A stretch of 64,000 nt of DNA from Sordariomycetes sp. S80-01Y (taxonomy: Eukaryota > Ascomycota > Sordariomycetes). The stretch spans positions 310,001 to 374,000 of the forward strand of contig JAXQJY010000032.1 in assembly GCA_037042185.1 (NCBI GenBank), given 5' to 3'. The notes under the pieces were generated by a model. That model worked only from the letters and a program-made list of their open reading frames with translations, made no database searches and had not been told where the DNA came from. The translations under genes and the position numbers were made by a program. The first letter of the stretch is position 1. Every line of letters begins with the position of its first letter. Below are positions 20,054 to 31,000 of the stretch, in pieces.

Positions 20054-22435
20054 ATGGCCCAAACAGCATTTCCTGACGATGTGCTCCCGCCAGAGGGTAT
20101 ATATAACTCACGAGAGTCTGTTCTTGAAGCCATCAATTCCTGGGCAAAGCCTCGAGGGTATGCATTTACGACGGGAGAGTCCTTAAAGACCCCGAGTGGC
20201 CGAGTCAAAGTCATTTTTGCTTGTGATCGAAATGGGCTACCACCAAGTGCATCTACTGAACGAAAACGCCGTACATGTAGCCGAGGAACAGGTTGCAAGT
20301 TCTCAGTTCTTGCTAAAGAGTCCTTAGATAGGACTTCATGGGTCCTAAGCTATCGACCAGGCCAGGAATACTCTCTACACAATCACTTGCCAAGCCAGGA
20401 TCCCTCTGCACATCCAGCACACCGGAAGCTATCTACGAAAGACCAATCTATGATTGCCAATCTCTCAAATGCTGGAATTACACCAAAGGATATCAGGACC
20501 TATATCCGCCAGAATTCCAATACAATCGCAACTCAGAAGGATATCTACAATCGTATTGCAGATAGTAGGCGAGATCTCTGCGAGGGCCAGAGCACTATCC
20601 ATGCCCTTATCAACCAGCTAGATAAAGAAGGCTTCTGGAACCGGATACAGCTTAATCCAGAGGGCCGGGTTACAGCTATCTTATTCGCTCATCCGGACTC
20701 ATTGGCATACCTTCAAGCTTACCCAGATCTACTTTTTCTCGATTGTACATATAAGACGAACAAATACGGCATGCCACTACTCGATATGATCGGCGTTGAT
20801 GCCTGCCAGCGATCCTTCTGTATTGCCTTTGCATTCTTGAGCGGCGAGACCGAGGAGGACTATATCTGGGCCCTAGACAGGCTGCGGTCTATGTACGAGA
20901 CCTATGGCACGAGACTTCCATCTGTTATCCTAACAGATCGTTGTCTTGCTTGTTTGAATGCTGTGTCTCGCTGCTTTCCACTAGCAATCTCGCTACTATG
21001 CCTCTGGCATGCCAACAAGGCAGTCCTCCGCTACTGCCAGCCAACCTTCGTACGGCACCAACAAGGATCAGAGGCCTACCAACAAGGTCTAGATAATTGG
21101 AATGAGTTTTTTAATCACTGGCATTCAATTATCAGATCATCAGATAAGGAGACCTTTGATCAACGCATACAAGAGATTGAAAAGCGCTACCTACCACAGT
21201 ACCTTCAAGAGGTTGGGTATATTAAAACTCATTGGCTTAACCTATATAAGGAAAAGCTTGTCAAGGCTTGGGTTGATCAGCACCCTCATTTTGGTAATGT
21301 GGTTACCTCACGGGTTGAGGGAATCCATAGCCTGCTAAAGAGCCATCTGAAGACATCTCGGCTTGATCTCTTTGAGGCTTGGAGGGCTATGAAGCAAGCA
21401 CTACTCAATCAGCTAGCTGAGTTACGATATAACCAAGCTAGGCAGCAAATTCATACCCCACGTGAGCTCTCTGGGTCACTCTATGGTGCCATATGTGGCT
21501 GGATATCCTATGAGGCTTTACGTAAAGTTGAGGAACAGCGGAAGCGGCTCTCAGTAGGAGTCTTGCCTAGCTGTACTGGCTCCTTTACCCGATCGCAAGG
21601 GCTCCCTTGTGCTCATACACTCCAGGCTCTACAAGAACAAGATCAAGTCCTTCGCCTGGAGCATTTCCATACACATTGGCACCTAAATCGCAGTGGCTCT
21701 CATCAGCTGCTGCTAGAGCCTCGTCATAGATCTGATCGGATAGCTACCAGCTCAACTAGACCACAATCAAGCACTCGGAGAGAGCCAAGTGCATTCGAAG
21801 CAGTCGAGGCAGCAGCACAGCCAAAGGCACAGCCGAGATGCAGCAGATGCCACATATTAGGTCATATAATGACATCGAAGGTATGCCCCCTGCGGCACCA
21901 AGAGCTCTTACAGTCATCGGCCACAGCAACGCCGGCCACAGCAACGCCGGCTACATTAGGGCCGGTAGCAACATCAGGGCCGGCAGCAACATCAGGGCCG
22001 GCAGCAACATCAGGGCCGGCAGCAGCATCAGCGCTGACACTTCGATACGATGACCCGCGGGCTATCTATCAGAGATATGTCGCAGCAAGAGAAGCTTGGT
22101 ACAAGACGCTGCCTCGTGGCAGCATCAAAACGAACCAACAATATCGGAAGGCGCAAGGTCTACCTTCACGGTATAGTAAAGCAGACTATCAGTGGTGCCT
22201 TGACTGGAAGCAGATGGGTAGCTCGAGAGACTGGACTAATGAAGAGAAGATGGCCTATCTAGATTGGAGCAAGGCAGAAGAGGACCGGGTTGAGGCACAG
22301 TTAGCTACAGAGATGGCTGCAGAGAGAGCTGCAGAGAGGGCGGGTAACCGCCTTCCAAGGAGAGGGATGCACGAGATCTGGGAGGCAGCTATAGAAGATG
22401 AGGAGGCACAGCGGGCTTTCTATTCAGGTAGATAG
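20054..22435 (+). CDS. MULE transposase
   Basis: A 793-residue single-exon transposase. Order: a FAR1/WRKY-GCM1-like DNA-binding region (~15-120, with RRTCSRGTGCKFSV and HNHLP); then the MULE DDE catalytic domain with Asp230 (FLDCTYKTN), Asp295 (ILTDRCLA), the CLWH motif and Glu422 (SRVEGIHS); a SWIM-like C-x-H motif (GLPCAHTL); and a CCHC-like knuckle (CSRC...GH...C). The C-terminal third carries a low-complexity Ala/Thr/Gly/Pro stretch built from ~18-bp tandem repeats (21930-22030), then a charged tail. This fits the Hop-type fungal MULEs. All catalytic residues are present, so the element may be autonomous. Confidence 0.92.
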   Translation: MAQTAFPDDVLPPEGIYNSRESVLEAINSWAKPRGYAFTTGESLKTPSGRVKVIFACDRNGLPPSASTERKRRTCSRGTGCKFSVLAKESLDRTSWVLSYRPGQEYSLHNHLPSQDPSAHPAHRKLSTKDQSMIANLSNAGITPKDIRTYIRQNSNTIATQKDIYNRIADSRRDLCEGQSTIHALINQLDKEGFWNRIQLNPEGRVTAILFAHPDSLAYLQAYPDLLFLDCTYKTNKYGMPLLDMIGVDACQRSFCIAFAFLSGETEEDYIWALDRLRSMYETYGTRLPSVILTDRCLACLNAVSRCFPLAISLLCLWHANKAVLRYCQPTFVRHQQGSEAYQQGLDNWNEFFNHWHSIIRSSDKETFDQRIQEIEKRYLPQYLQEVGYIKTHWLNLYKEKLVKAWVDQHPHFGNVVTSRVEGIHSLLKSHLKTSRLDLFEAWRAMKQALLNQLAELRYNQARQQIHTPRELSGSLYGAICGWISYEALRKVEEQRKRLSVGVLPSCTGSFTRSQGLPCAHTLQALQEQDQVLRLEHFHTHWHLNRSGSHQLLLEPRHRSDRIATSSTRPQSSTRREPSAFEAVEAAAQPKAQPRCSRCHILGHIMTSKVCPLRHQELLQSSATATPATATPATLGPVATSGPAATSGPAATSGPAAASALTLRYDDPRAIYQRYVAAREAWYKTLPRGSIKTNQQYRKAQGLPSRYSKADYQWCLDWKQMGSSRDWTNEEKMAYLDWSKAEEDRVEAQLATEMAAERAAERAGNRLPRRGMHEIWEAAIEDEEAQRAFYSGR

Positions 22436-22503
22436 ATAACTATGAATTCAGCGGCGTTCTGGATAATGTATTTAAATGCTACGTACGGTAGGCAGCCCTT
22501 GAG

Positions 22504-22611
22504 AACTGCAGTTGTGATGTGGCAGAGCGGACTAATAGGTACACTTACATAATCGCCACACCAGGTGCGGCAATTCTACATCCGCATCCGGGTGCGGACC
22601 TAGCTGGCGCC
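22504..22611 (-). repeat. MULE right terminal inverted repeat
   Basis: Inverted copy of 19879-20002, ending GGCGCC next to the right target-site duplication. Confidence 0.88.
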
Positions 22612-22620
22612 TCACGTGTG
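22612..22620. repeat. Right 9-bp target-site duplication TCACGTGTG
   Basis: Exact copy of 19870-19878. The dispersed repeat resumes immediately after it. Confidence 0.92.
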
Positions 22621-22731
22621 GTGACCGCGTGGCTACCAACGCCTCGCGGTCCGCCACACTCTCTTGAATTGAACAACCAATTCAACCCATCTGTGACTAC
22701 CCCAAAATGTTACACGAATTGACTATTAATC

Positions 22732-23517
22732 ATGTCTCACTTGTCCCAAGACGAGCCGCCGTATCTTCCTAATAACGGCCGCCCCAGACGCATCTACGAC
22801 CACAACTTGACCTTTCTCGACCACAGAGGCAACCAAGCTATCATGTCGTGGCATAACTATTCCGCCGAAGACAAGGGTATACCACCTCTGTGGTGCTGGG
22901 CCTTTTACTTTGTTAACCCTGGTTTCAACTTCTCGCCCGAGGCATTCGACGGCGCCCAATTTAAGACAGGAATTTTCAAAGACGCGTTTAGCGCTGATTA
23001 CAGAAGCGAGAGGTTCGAGTTTTACTATTTGCCTGGCGCTACTCCGGAGGACTGTGTGGCCCACTACCGAGCCGAGTTAGAGAAGAGGGGCACCATTTGG
23101 GAGGACCTGGAGAGACTCAATCAAGCCCTGGCTAGACGACAACAAGGCCAAGCACAGGAGGACCCGCATCATCTCAAGGGGCTTCCGGGCTTGGTTCCCG
23201 CATACGGCCAGGACAACATGATGGCCTCATACAAGGGAGTGATCTTTATGTCTCAAGATGCAGATTGGGACCCGGAGCACAGTGGGCGCAGGCTATGTCA
23301 CGTGGAACACGACCCAATTCCCCAGTACCAGTACTATGATCCCGAAGAGCCCATCTACTTCGATCCCATGGAGCACCCTGTCCACCCGGAGTGGATAGAC
23401 GCTGTTCAGGGTGCTGCTTGGATTGACGAGTATCGCACCCTCAATTGCGGCAATATGTTTCAAGAAACATTAGGAGCGAACAAGGAAGCTTCCTCTATAG
23501 GCTGGAACTCATGGTAG
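22732..23517 (+). CDS. Hypothetical protein, 261 residues
   Basis: An intact single-exon frame with consistent coding composition (Tyr, Trp, Pro and acidic rich, for example PPLWCWAFYFVNPG, FEFYYLPG, HVEHDPIPQYQYYDPEE). No signal peptide, membrane helix or recognised motif. The ATG lies only 17 bp after the end of the split LTR-like repeat, so its promoter or leader must lie within, or have been displaced by, the repeat and the MULE. It may be an orphan host gene or a fragment of one. I do not recognise the family. Confidence 0.6.
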   Translation: MSHLSQDEPPYLPNNGRPRRIYDHNLTFLDHRGNQAIMSWHNYSAEDKGIPPLWCWAFYFVNPGFNFSPEAFDGAQFKTGIFKDAFSADYRSERFEFYYLPGATPEDCVAHYRAELEKRGTIWEDLERLNQALARRQQGQAQEDPHHLKGLPGLVPAYGQDNMMASYKGVIFMSQDADWDPEHSGRRLCHVEHDPIPQYQYYDPEEPIYFDPMEHPVHPEWIDAVQGAAWIDEYRTLNCGNMFQETLGANKEASSIGWNSW

Positions 23518-24422
23518 CAGGGAATGTTACATCGAGCATCACATCAATCTGAGCACAACTTCTTATCTCCCCCCTTTTCCACCAGCAAACATGTTCGTAG
23601 TCCTCCTTCAATCTACGCTCACGCAGTACCGATAATCTAATCCCAGAATCAAATCATCTCGGTCAGCCAGTTCTTTTTTTTTTTTTTGCATGGGCTACTC
23701 AGGCCAGAAAAGGAGGGGGACTTACCGGGCCAAAGACCAGTGCAATCGGATTTCACAGCGGGATTCCTATACACACGAAGAGTTAGCCGGCTTACGTCTC
23801 GTCCTGTCTTCGCAGCTATGCGATGAGGATGTCAGTGCCCGACGTGCATTTCGTAGAGCTCCGCAAGAGTGATGTTGGTTATCGTCAACAGAGTCTGACA
23901 CGTCATGGGCGCGTGAACCGAAAGGTAGGCTGTGCAGTCTTGATTTGCTCCCTCCTGTTTTCTCTGTCAGTCAAATGGCGACTTATTGTTTTTGTCCTCA
24001 GACCTAGATTTTATATCCGAATAGGGAGCTTGGTGCCCGTCTCAGTTGGGAGCGGCCCAGGTCGCGTGCCCGTTGAGTCGTGGTACGCGTTCATGAAGTA
24101 GCGAAGCATCTCGTTAGCTACGCAATCGCTAGATATGGTATTAAGAGACGGGTTCCTGCGGTTGTCGAGAATATTAGCATATACATATACACTCCAGCAG
24201 AAATAGACGGAGGGGCCTTACCAGTTTTCCAGCTCTTCCCGATCAATATCCTAAGCCTTCAAGAGGACTTCATACATGGAGGAGGCAAAGGAGTAGGTTA
24301 TGGTTACTTACAGCTCCGGGCCATCTGCGTAGAGACTGCAGTTCTTCCAGGTACCCTTAGCCGGGGGTAGCTTAGTCGGTAGTCCGGTGATAGTCGGAGG
24401 CGTGAACGAGGACTTAGGTAAC
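23518..24422. other. Intergenic with a poly-T run
   Basis: Contains a T tract at about 23671-23687 and no supported gene. Short plus-strand open frames up to 24370 have no motifs or splice logic. Confidence 0.4.
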
Positions 24423-24616
24423 TGTTACGGTTGTGCCGTGTGGCACAGACCTGGGTGCAGGGTAGATCGTTTACCTGGTCAGATCTAGCTGGCCAGCACC
24501 TTGGTCATTCATAGTCACGTGTGATGACGCGTGGCTACCAACACCTCGCGGTTTGCCACACTCTCTTGAATTGAACAACCAATTCAACCCATCTGTAACC
24601 ACCTCAAAGTGTTACA
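24423..24616 (+). repeat. Dispersed LTR-like repeat, copy 3
   Basis: 194 bp, TGTTACGG to GTGTTACA, uninterrupted and the same orientation as copies 1 and 2. It shows what the split copy looked like before the MULE inserted. Confidence 0.65.
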
Positions 24617-25035
24617 AGGAGCCACGTATTCATAATAAGGCCCGTTATTATACGACTCGTAATACTCTTTCCCTCTATCAAGTGGAAACGCTTATGAGGT
24701 AGCGTCATACGGGAGCACAGGAGCTTCCGCTTTGGCCAGCTCGAAGTCTTTGGGATACAATATTCGATGAGGCGTACCATTATCGTACAGAAATTCTAGA
24801 AGTGGCCCTTATAGTTAAAATCCTCAGTCGAAACCCACCCGGATGAGTGTCTGCGAAGCATGTGATATATGGATCATCACGAACACGGTCGCCACTAATA
24901 ATAGTGGCAAGTCTCTTTTCGCAAAGTTTTTCGCTACAGATCTCCTTGAATACGGACGGTTGAGAAGTACTTCAACGTGTCTCACTAAGCAAATGGAAGG
25001 CTCACATGTAGGCTTCGCGGAGCTATACAAAGCTC
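24617..25035. other. Intergenic, nothing supported
   Basis: AT-richer stretch between repeat copy 3 and the 3' end of the CorA-like gene. No gene, RNA or repeat recognised. Confidence 0.4.
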
Positions 25036-26812
25036 CTAACTATGATGCCCAGCCTTCGATCGCTGCCTCCGGACTTCCATCTTCTCGATGTAGGATTTGA
25101 TGTAAGCCCCATCAAGAGCAACATAAGTCAGCAAAGTAACCAGAATGAGCGGTACCGAAATCGCAAAGTAGAGCCAAAAGTCGCCAGCTCCCGGTATAAA
25201 CCGCTCGTCCATGCTCAACAGCCCTGACGCAAAAGTGAGAGGCACGAATAAGAGACCGATAAAAGTCAGAGCCGTGGCTCTTTGGGACTGTCGCGCAGAC
25301 CGCACTTGCTCCACCTGTGCTTGTCTGTTGCCTGCAATACCCACCAGCCCTGTGATGGCCGCGTTGATCTGACCGACTCTCTCCACTAGTGTTTTGAATC
25401 GCATTCTCAGATATTGAAAGTCGACATCACACCTTGACCATGCGTCGTGCCTAATATTTCCAAAGTTGGGCTCCTCCAGATTGATCCCCAATTTCATCAT
25501 TGAATCCTCGACATCACTGCCATACTCGTAAAGGCGTCTTTCCCATCCCTGGATATCGCTCCATTGTTGTTCGGCGACTTCCAGTCTGAAGGTGCTCAGG
25601 TCCGGCCGCCTGGAGAGCTGCCATTGTTCATGGGACAGCACAGATTCCATAAAGGTTGATAGCGTCAAATAGTGGCTTGCTGCGATCTTCTGCACGAAAT
25701 CGGCAGCACAGAAAGCTTGGTCGGTGCGGGGCAACAGCTGTCCATGCCTGGTGAGATAGAACCGAAGATCATCTAGCATGCTTGAGCGCAACGGGCCCTC
25801 CCGAAGAATTTTCTGCGCCTCGTGCGGTGCGAAGTCCCTGTAGCCACCCTGATAAGGGAGTGCTTCGACGGGCCGGTCAATTTTGTGACCCCCCCTGACC
25901 TTCATACGGACACACTTTAAGGGAGGGTCACAGAGTACAACACCTATTGTAACAGGTCAGGAACAATAATCTTATTATATTTCTTTGAGACCTGCTTAAC
26001 GAGGGAAGCAAACAGGATTCTGAAACCCACTCACACGTATAGCCCCCTCCAGTATGTGTCCTTGTCCATATTGAGCACTTTCTCCTTACCACAACCGTTG
26101 GTGACATCCAGCCGTTCAACCTGAACGCACCTACATGGCGACCACTCTCTGCGCAAGACATAATAAACGTATCGATCCCCTGCGTCAGATTCAAAACCTC
26201 ATAATACTTCAATGTCAGAGAATTGTTGCCATCCAGCCATTTTGGGTGGTGGGGGAGAGTCGTCAAGCCAGAGTTCTGATCATGATGTCCAGAGAAGACC
26301 CCGACCCGTTCGTGATCTACGAAGAATGATGGATGAATGCCAAAGGTTGTCCCCAGCGCCTCGATCATGCTTGGCGAGAGGCCCTCGACAAGTAGAACGA
26401 TACGATCTTTCGAGTCGACTACAGCGCTCTGCCGCAGATCAGTGAAGAAATCATGCTTGGGCTGATGATCTTTAGCCCACTCATACACATTTTCGAAAGA
26501 TCCAGCCGCTCCAAGTCGCAGTCCGCTGACTCGTTCGTTCCTTGGAGGCCATGGTGTACCCTGATTGACACATTTCGGATCCCGGTGCCTCAAGCGAGGG
26601 TCGGATGCACACAGTGCCTTGATGAGAGACTGGTACTCTCCTTGCGGGCATAGCCACTCGCCGTCCGCGTGGTTTATGTTCATGTCAAGAAAATTTTGAG
26701 AGGTAGAGGTGCTCTGGAGTTTCGCACAGCGGTCCGGACTGCGAGGATGGACAGTCGTTACGACCCGTCGTGTGGCTTCCACGTGACCCTGAAACAACCC
26801 CACAATCTTCAA
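25036..26812 (-). CDS. CorA-like membrane protein (two exons)
   Basis: Minus-strand exons 26812-26035 and 25943-25036. The 91-nt intron has donor GTGAGT and acceptor CAATAG; the junction reads GYTCVVLCDPPLK in frame and gives 561 residues. A later Met (MNINHADGEW, about 44 residues in) may be the true start. The long soluble N-terminus is followed by a helical stalk (VERVGQINAAITGLVGIAG, VRSARQSQRAT) and two C-terminal membrane helices, about 487-508 (FIGLLFVPLTFASGLL) and 517-540. This is the CorA/ZntB fold layout. The loop where classical CorA has GMN reads GLLSMDERF, as in many fungal CorA-like proteins, so Mg transport cannot be assumed. These proteins commonly sit in fungal accessory regions and their role is poorly known. 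Confidence 0.8.
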
Positions 26813-28084
26813 TCAATCGCTCCAAGACACTCCCAAGTTCTAACGCATTTTGATTGATGTGTAGGACTCATAGGCCAATCGCATTCACTAGATTCAAGTC
26901 AGCTATTGATATAGTTATGTACGCTTAGTGATTTAACAGTTCCACAGCATTAGCACTCGACTGTGACGACTACCCAGTCTTGCGCTTGCGACCCCAACGT
27001 ACTGTGAACAGACCGACAACCTGGTCTACCTACCCTGTAGGTAGACCAGACCCGAACGTCACAAGGTAGGTAGACCAGGCCCGAACGTCACTCTAATGAT
27101 TTTCTTGCACCTCCTGATGACTAACATAGCGTTCAAGGAAGACACATCCGTTGTATTAACGAGCATATCATATAACGGTACGGTGGATCATCGCCGGGAG
27201 GATAAAGGTCTCCAGGTATGGAGATCATGGGCGTCTATTCCAGATAACTGTTCTTCTACTTTAGGCTACCATCATCCTCAAGGCAAAGAATTCTAAAGGG
27301 CTAATTAGTAGCTGGGTCGGTGACGACCAGCGAATATCAGCTGTTACGTGGTTTTGTTGTTCTTGTGTCTTCTTCAATCTTTATAATTCTGATATTTGTT
27401 AAGTCAATATAGATAATCCATTGCAACGGCCAAATGGTGGAAGCTGTGGGCTCGTCCAGTGCAGCAGAAGTGGCGCCATGCTTGCGACGGAAGGCAGCCA
27501 GCACAGCCGCACTGCTCGTTCCTTTCGATGAAAAGCTAAACAGACCCCGTCGTGACTTTTCAGGCTTAAGTCTCTGAAGCATCGTCGAGCAGCTTACTTA
27601 GCACTAATCTTGCGAATATCGTTACGCGTGCCAGTGTCACGCTTTCGTGCAAGGTCGTCTGAATTGATTATCGGCACCTCAGGATTATCGGAAAGTACAA
27701 CATCGGCTTGTTTTGGACTTGGCATGACGACACGGTGTCAGATATGCTCCGCTTTCCTCCCTGAGTTAGCTGCCAGATCATAATTGCTACGTACCCACCG
27801 ACGCAGTCTCACCATTTAGCCACGTCAAACAATAACCGTGAAACCATTTGTCAGCACCTCGTGATCAATACAGTCCCTTTGCTTGATAGCATATACGACG
27901 AGTATTATGAAACACAAGCAAAGCTACAAGGAGAGCAGCGTTACCACCTTGTATGTGCGCACTATACAGCATAAGGAAGAAGACCAGTATCCTGAGATTG
28001 GTCATAGAGTGATTCCAGCTCTCCGTGTCTGAATTTGTATTGGGTCTTGCCATCACCATATCTAAACATTGATTGCGTGCTAAC
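26813..28084. other. Intergenic with hairpin and short tandem repeat
   Basis: Apart from the repeat at 27021-27094 no feature is firm. A minus-strand open frame at 27337-27582 starts with MLQRLKPEKSRRGLF and an Ala-rich stretch that looks protein-like, but it has no partner exon I can find. The segment just below 28085 could hold an alternative last exon of the WD40 gene (see that entry). Confidence 0.35.
27021..27094. repeat. Hairpin plus two-copy tandem repeat
   Basis: 13-bp inverted arms CTGGTCTACCTAC / GTAGGTAGACCAG are separated by three bases (27021-27049). The right arm then recurs in two ~29-bp direct copies, GTAGGTAGACCAG plus RCCCGAACGTCAC. Function unknown. Confidence 0.7.
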
Positions 28085-31000
28085 TCACTGAGTACCATAA
28101 GTGGGAGACTGTCCTGTCCGTCGAAACTCCATAACCAGGACCCGACGAGAACCACAACCCAGAATAATCTTTGATCCTGCTACTGCAGAAGAAGCCTGAG
28201 GACGATATCCCGCGGGTAACCAAAGTAAGTTTTGGTCATCCTGTACAATCCATTCACGATCAGCGCTGATACCGAAGCCGTCAAACCTAGGGAAATATGA
28301 CGAAACTTGATTGCCTGTTGGTGTTCCGGCTGTCGTTTTCAGATGAAGGACACCACGGTTTGTTAAAAGGCATGAGTCATTCATAGGATCGAATGAAAGG
28401 CGATGCATGGTGCAGCTCACTGAGAGAGTCTGCACACACACCCCAAGGGTTAGATCCCAGATCTTGACTGTGTGGTCATAAGATCCCGATGCCAGTCGCT
28501 GGGCATCACTCGAAAATACCACCGAGGTCACCCTACGATCATGACCCTGGAGAGTCCGCAAGCATACACCAGATGCCATGTCCCAGATTTTTATCACGCT
28601 CTCGTGAGACCAGGAACTCGATGCCAGTAGCTGACCGTCATTCGAAAACACCACCAACTTGACCAGATGTTCATGGCCCTCCAAAGTCTGTGAGCATATA
28701 CCAGACGCCGCGTCCCAGATTTTGATCTTATCCAAAGACCCTGTGGCCAGTCGACGGTTGTTATTCGAAAATACTACCGAGTTTACCACATGGTCATGGC
28801 CCTCTAGAGTCTGCAAGCATGTGCCAGACCCCACGTCCCAGATCTTCATTGTGTGGTCAATTGATCCTGATGCTAGTCGCTGGCTGTCGCTCGAGAATGC
28901 CAAGCAGGCTATCCCACGGTAATGGCCCTCTAGAGTCTGGATATACATGCCAGAAGTCGCATCCCAGGTCTTAATAGTACAATCATCAGACCCGGATGCT
29001 ATTAGCCGGCCATCTTCCGAGAGCACCATCGAGTTCACCATGGAATTGTGGCCCTCTAGGGTCTGCATACCAGTGCCCGGAGTTACGTCCCAGATCTTGA
29101 CTGTACTATCAAGAGACCCTGACACCAGTCGCCGACCATCGTCCGAGAATACCACCGAAGTTACTCGGAAATCATGGCCCTCTAGAGTCTGGATGCATAT
29201 CCCATTATTCGAGTCCCAGATCTTAATCGTCCTATCGTCAGAGCCCGATACTAGTCGTTGGCCGTCACTCGAAAAGTCCACCGAGGTAACGAAAGATTTA
29301 TGGCCCTCTAGAGTCTGGATGCATATACCAGAAGTCGCGTCCCAAATCTTAATTGTCCTATCCCCAGAGCCCGATGCTAGTCGTTGGCTATCATTCGAGA
29401 TTGCCACCGAGGTCACCCTTTCTTTATGGCCCTGCAGAGTTTGGATGCACGTACCAGAAGTCGTGTCCCAGATCTTGACAGTCGAATCCCAAGATCCAGA
29501 TACCAGTCGTTGGCCGCCAATTGAGAATACCACCGACCATACTACAGATGCATGGCCCTCTAGTTTCTGTAGACATACACCAGACGTAACGTCCCAGATC
29601 CTGGCTGTGCAATCGGTTGACCCTGATGCGAGCCGCCGACCGTCGGTTGAGATCATCACCGAGTGTACAGAAGTATCGTGACCTTCGAAAGTCTGCAAGC
29701 AGATACTAGAAGCCAGATCCCAGATCTTAATGGTACGATCCTCAGATCCCGATGCTAGCCGCTGACCGTCGTTTGAGAGTGTGACTGCGGTCACTGCCAA
29801 CTCGTGGCCCCGTAGAGTTTGAAGACAAAGGCCGGAATTTGCGTCCCAGACGTTAACTGTCCTGTCGCGAGACCCTGATGCCAGCCGCTGGCTGTCACTT
29901 GAGAAGACTACCGAGGTCACCTCGTCGTAGTGGCCCTCTAATGTCTGTAAGCAGGCTGTCCAATCTGCCTCGACTCGTGGCTTTAGCGTCAACCAATGCG
30001 GCTCTTCTTGACAAAAAGATTGTCTGATGATGCTGTTGGTAGGACTGAAAACAAGAGCTGAGATATATGTCTGCATTGGGGCAATCTCAATGACCCCTTT
30101 ATGAGCGAGGAGAAATCGGCGAGCATCTATCACAATATCTCGAAGGTGTTGCCACCCTGCCTTCTGCTGTTGGAAATGAGTTCCCGTGTTTCTCTTTGAA
30201 GATGCCGAGAGTGCTTACAAGTAGATGTTCCAGTATCTCCATGGCTTTGACACCTGATGCAATACTGCGTAGTAGACTCAGTGCCTCCAACCAGTAGAGG
30301 AACTTATTTCGAAGAAACGTTGAAATGCTCTCAGTAGTATCCAGCATCTCGTCGCGCATATCTATCCCTGCTACCCACTCGGAAAGATGGTGAACCCAGT
30401 ATACGCAGGGGTAACGGATAGCGATCAGCGGATCATTTTCAGGCGCGCAAACCTGATCAATGGAATGCCCAGGGGTCTGCAGGGCGTACATATCCCGGTA
30501 GAGTGTGGCGGAAAGCAGCTCCAATGACTTTGAGAAGACCACGCGATGCTGGCGTGCGACGCCGTAAGGCACCACATTGCTTGATCCTGCTTCTAGGAGG
30601 TAATCTTTCGCAGATTGGTGGACGAAAGACACACAGCCGTTTTGAAGAGTCAAGAACGAACCACATGAGCTAACGACTTCCTCAATCTCTTCTTTATTCA
30701 GGTCCCCTAGCCCAGCAACGAGGACCTTGAGCTCCCCCAGGGTAGTCGGTCGGTATGCGACCAAGGTAATGGCGAGGATCTCCTTGCAAAGTGGCGCATC
30801 CCTTGAGTGAGAGATCTCTGATAGCATTCTTTCGTACAAAGGAACCAGCCCTGGCGGAAGTAATTTCAGCGTATCAAAAGTGTGTCGTCTTCGGATGTTG
30901 GGCTTGGTCAGCTCTTGACACACTAAAGCTACCCAAAGGAAAGTGCCGTTGGCGTTTGTCACCAAATAGCGCAAGACAGCGGCCTTCATCTGGTCATCAT

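Larger units (their letters stand above)
19879..22611 (+). mobile_element. Hop-like MULE, complete, 2733 bp
   Basis: A Mutator-like element defined by three independent signs. First, long terminal inverted repeats start GGCGCCAGCTAGGTCCGC at both ends; the outer ~72 bp differ at one position, with a further ~40-50 bp showing two small indels. Second, a perfect 9-bp duplication TCACGTGTG lies directly outside both ends. Third, a single intron-free transposase gene fills the interior. It inserted into the dispersed LTR-like repeat. The near-identical TIRs, intact frame and intact duplication indicate a recent insertion and little or no RIP mutation. Confidence 0.92.
19780..22714 (+). repeat. 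Dispersed LTR-like repeat, copy 2, split by a MULE
   Basis: The left part (19780-19878) and right part (from 22621) correspond to the two halves of copies 1 and 3. Together, without the insert and one target duplication, they make about 193 bp. The break falls inside the TCACGTGTG element, which is single in copies 1 (as TCACGCGTG) and 3. Confidence 0.8.

Noticed and set aside
27337-27582. Minus-strand frame starting MLQRLKPEKSRRGLF
   Set aside because: Protein-like start but isolated; no downstream exon or family match.
28947-29681. Long plus-strand open frame opposite the WD40 array
   Set aside because: It mirrors the 126-bp WD40 periodicity; the minus strand carries the recognisable GH...WD motifs, so this is an antisense shadow.
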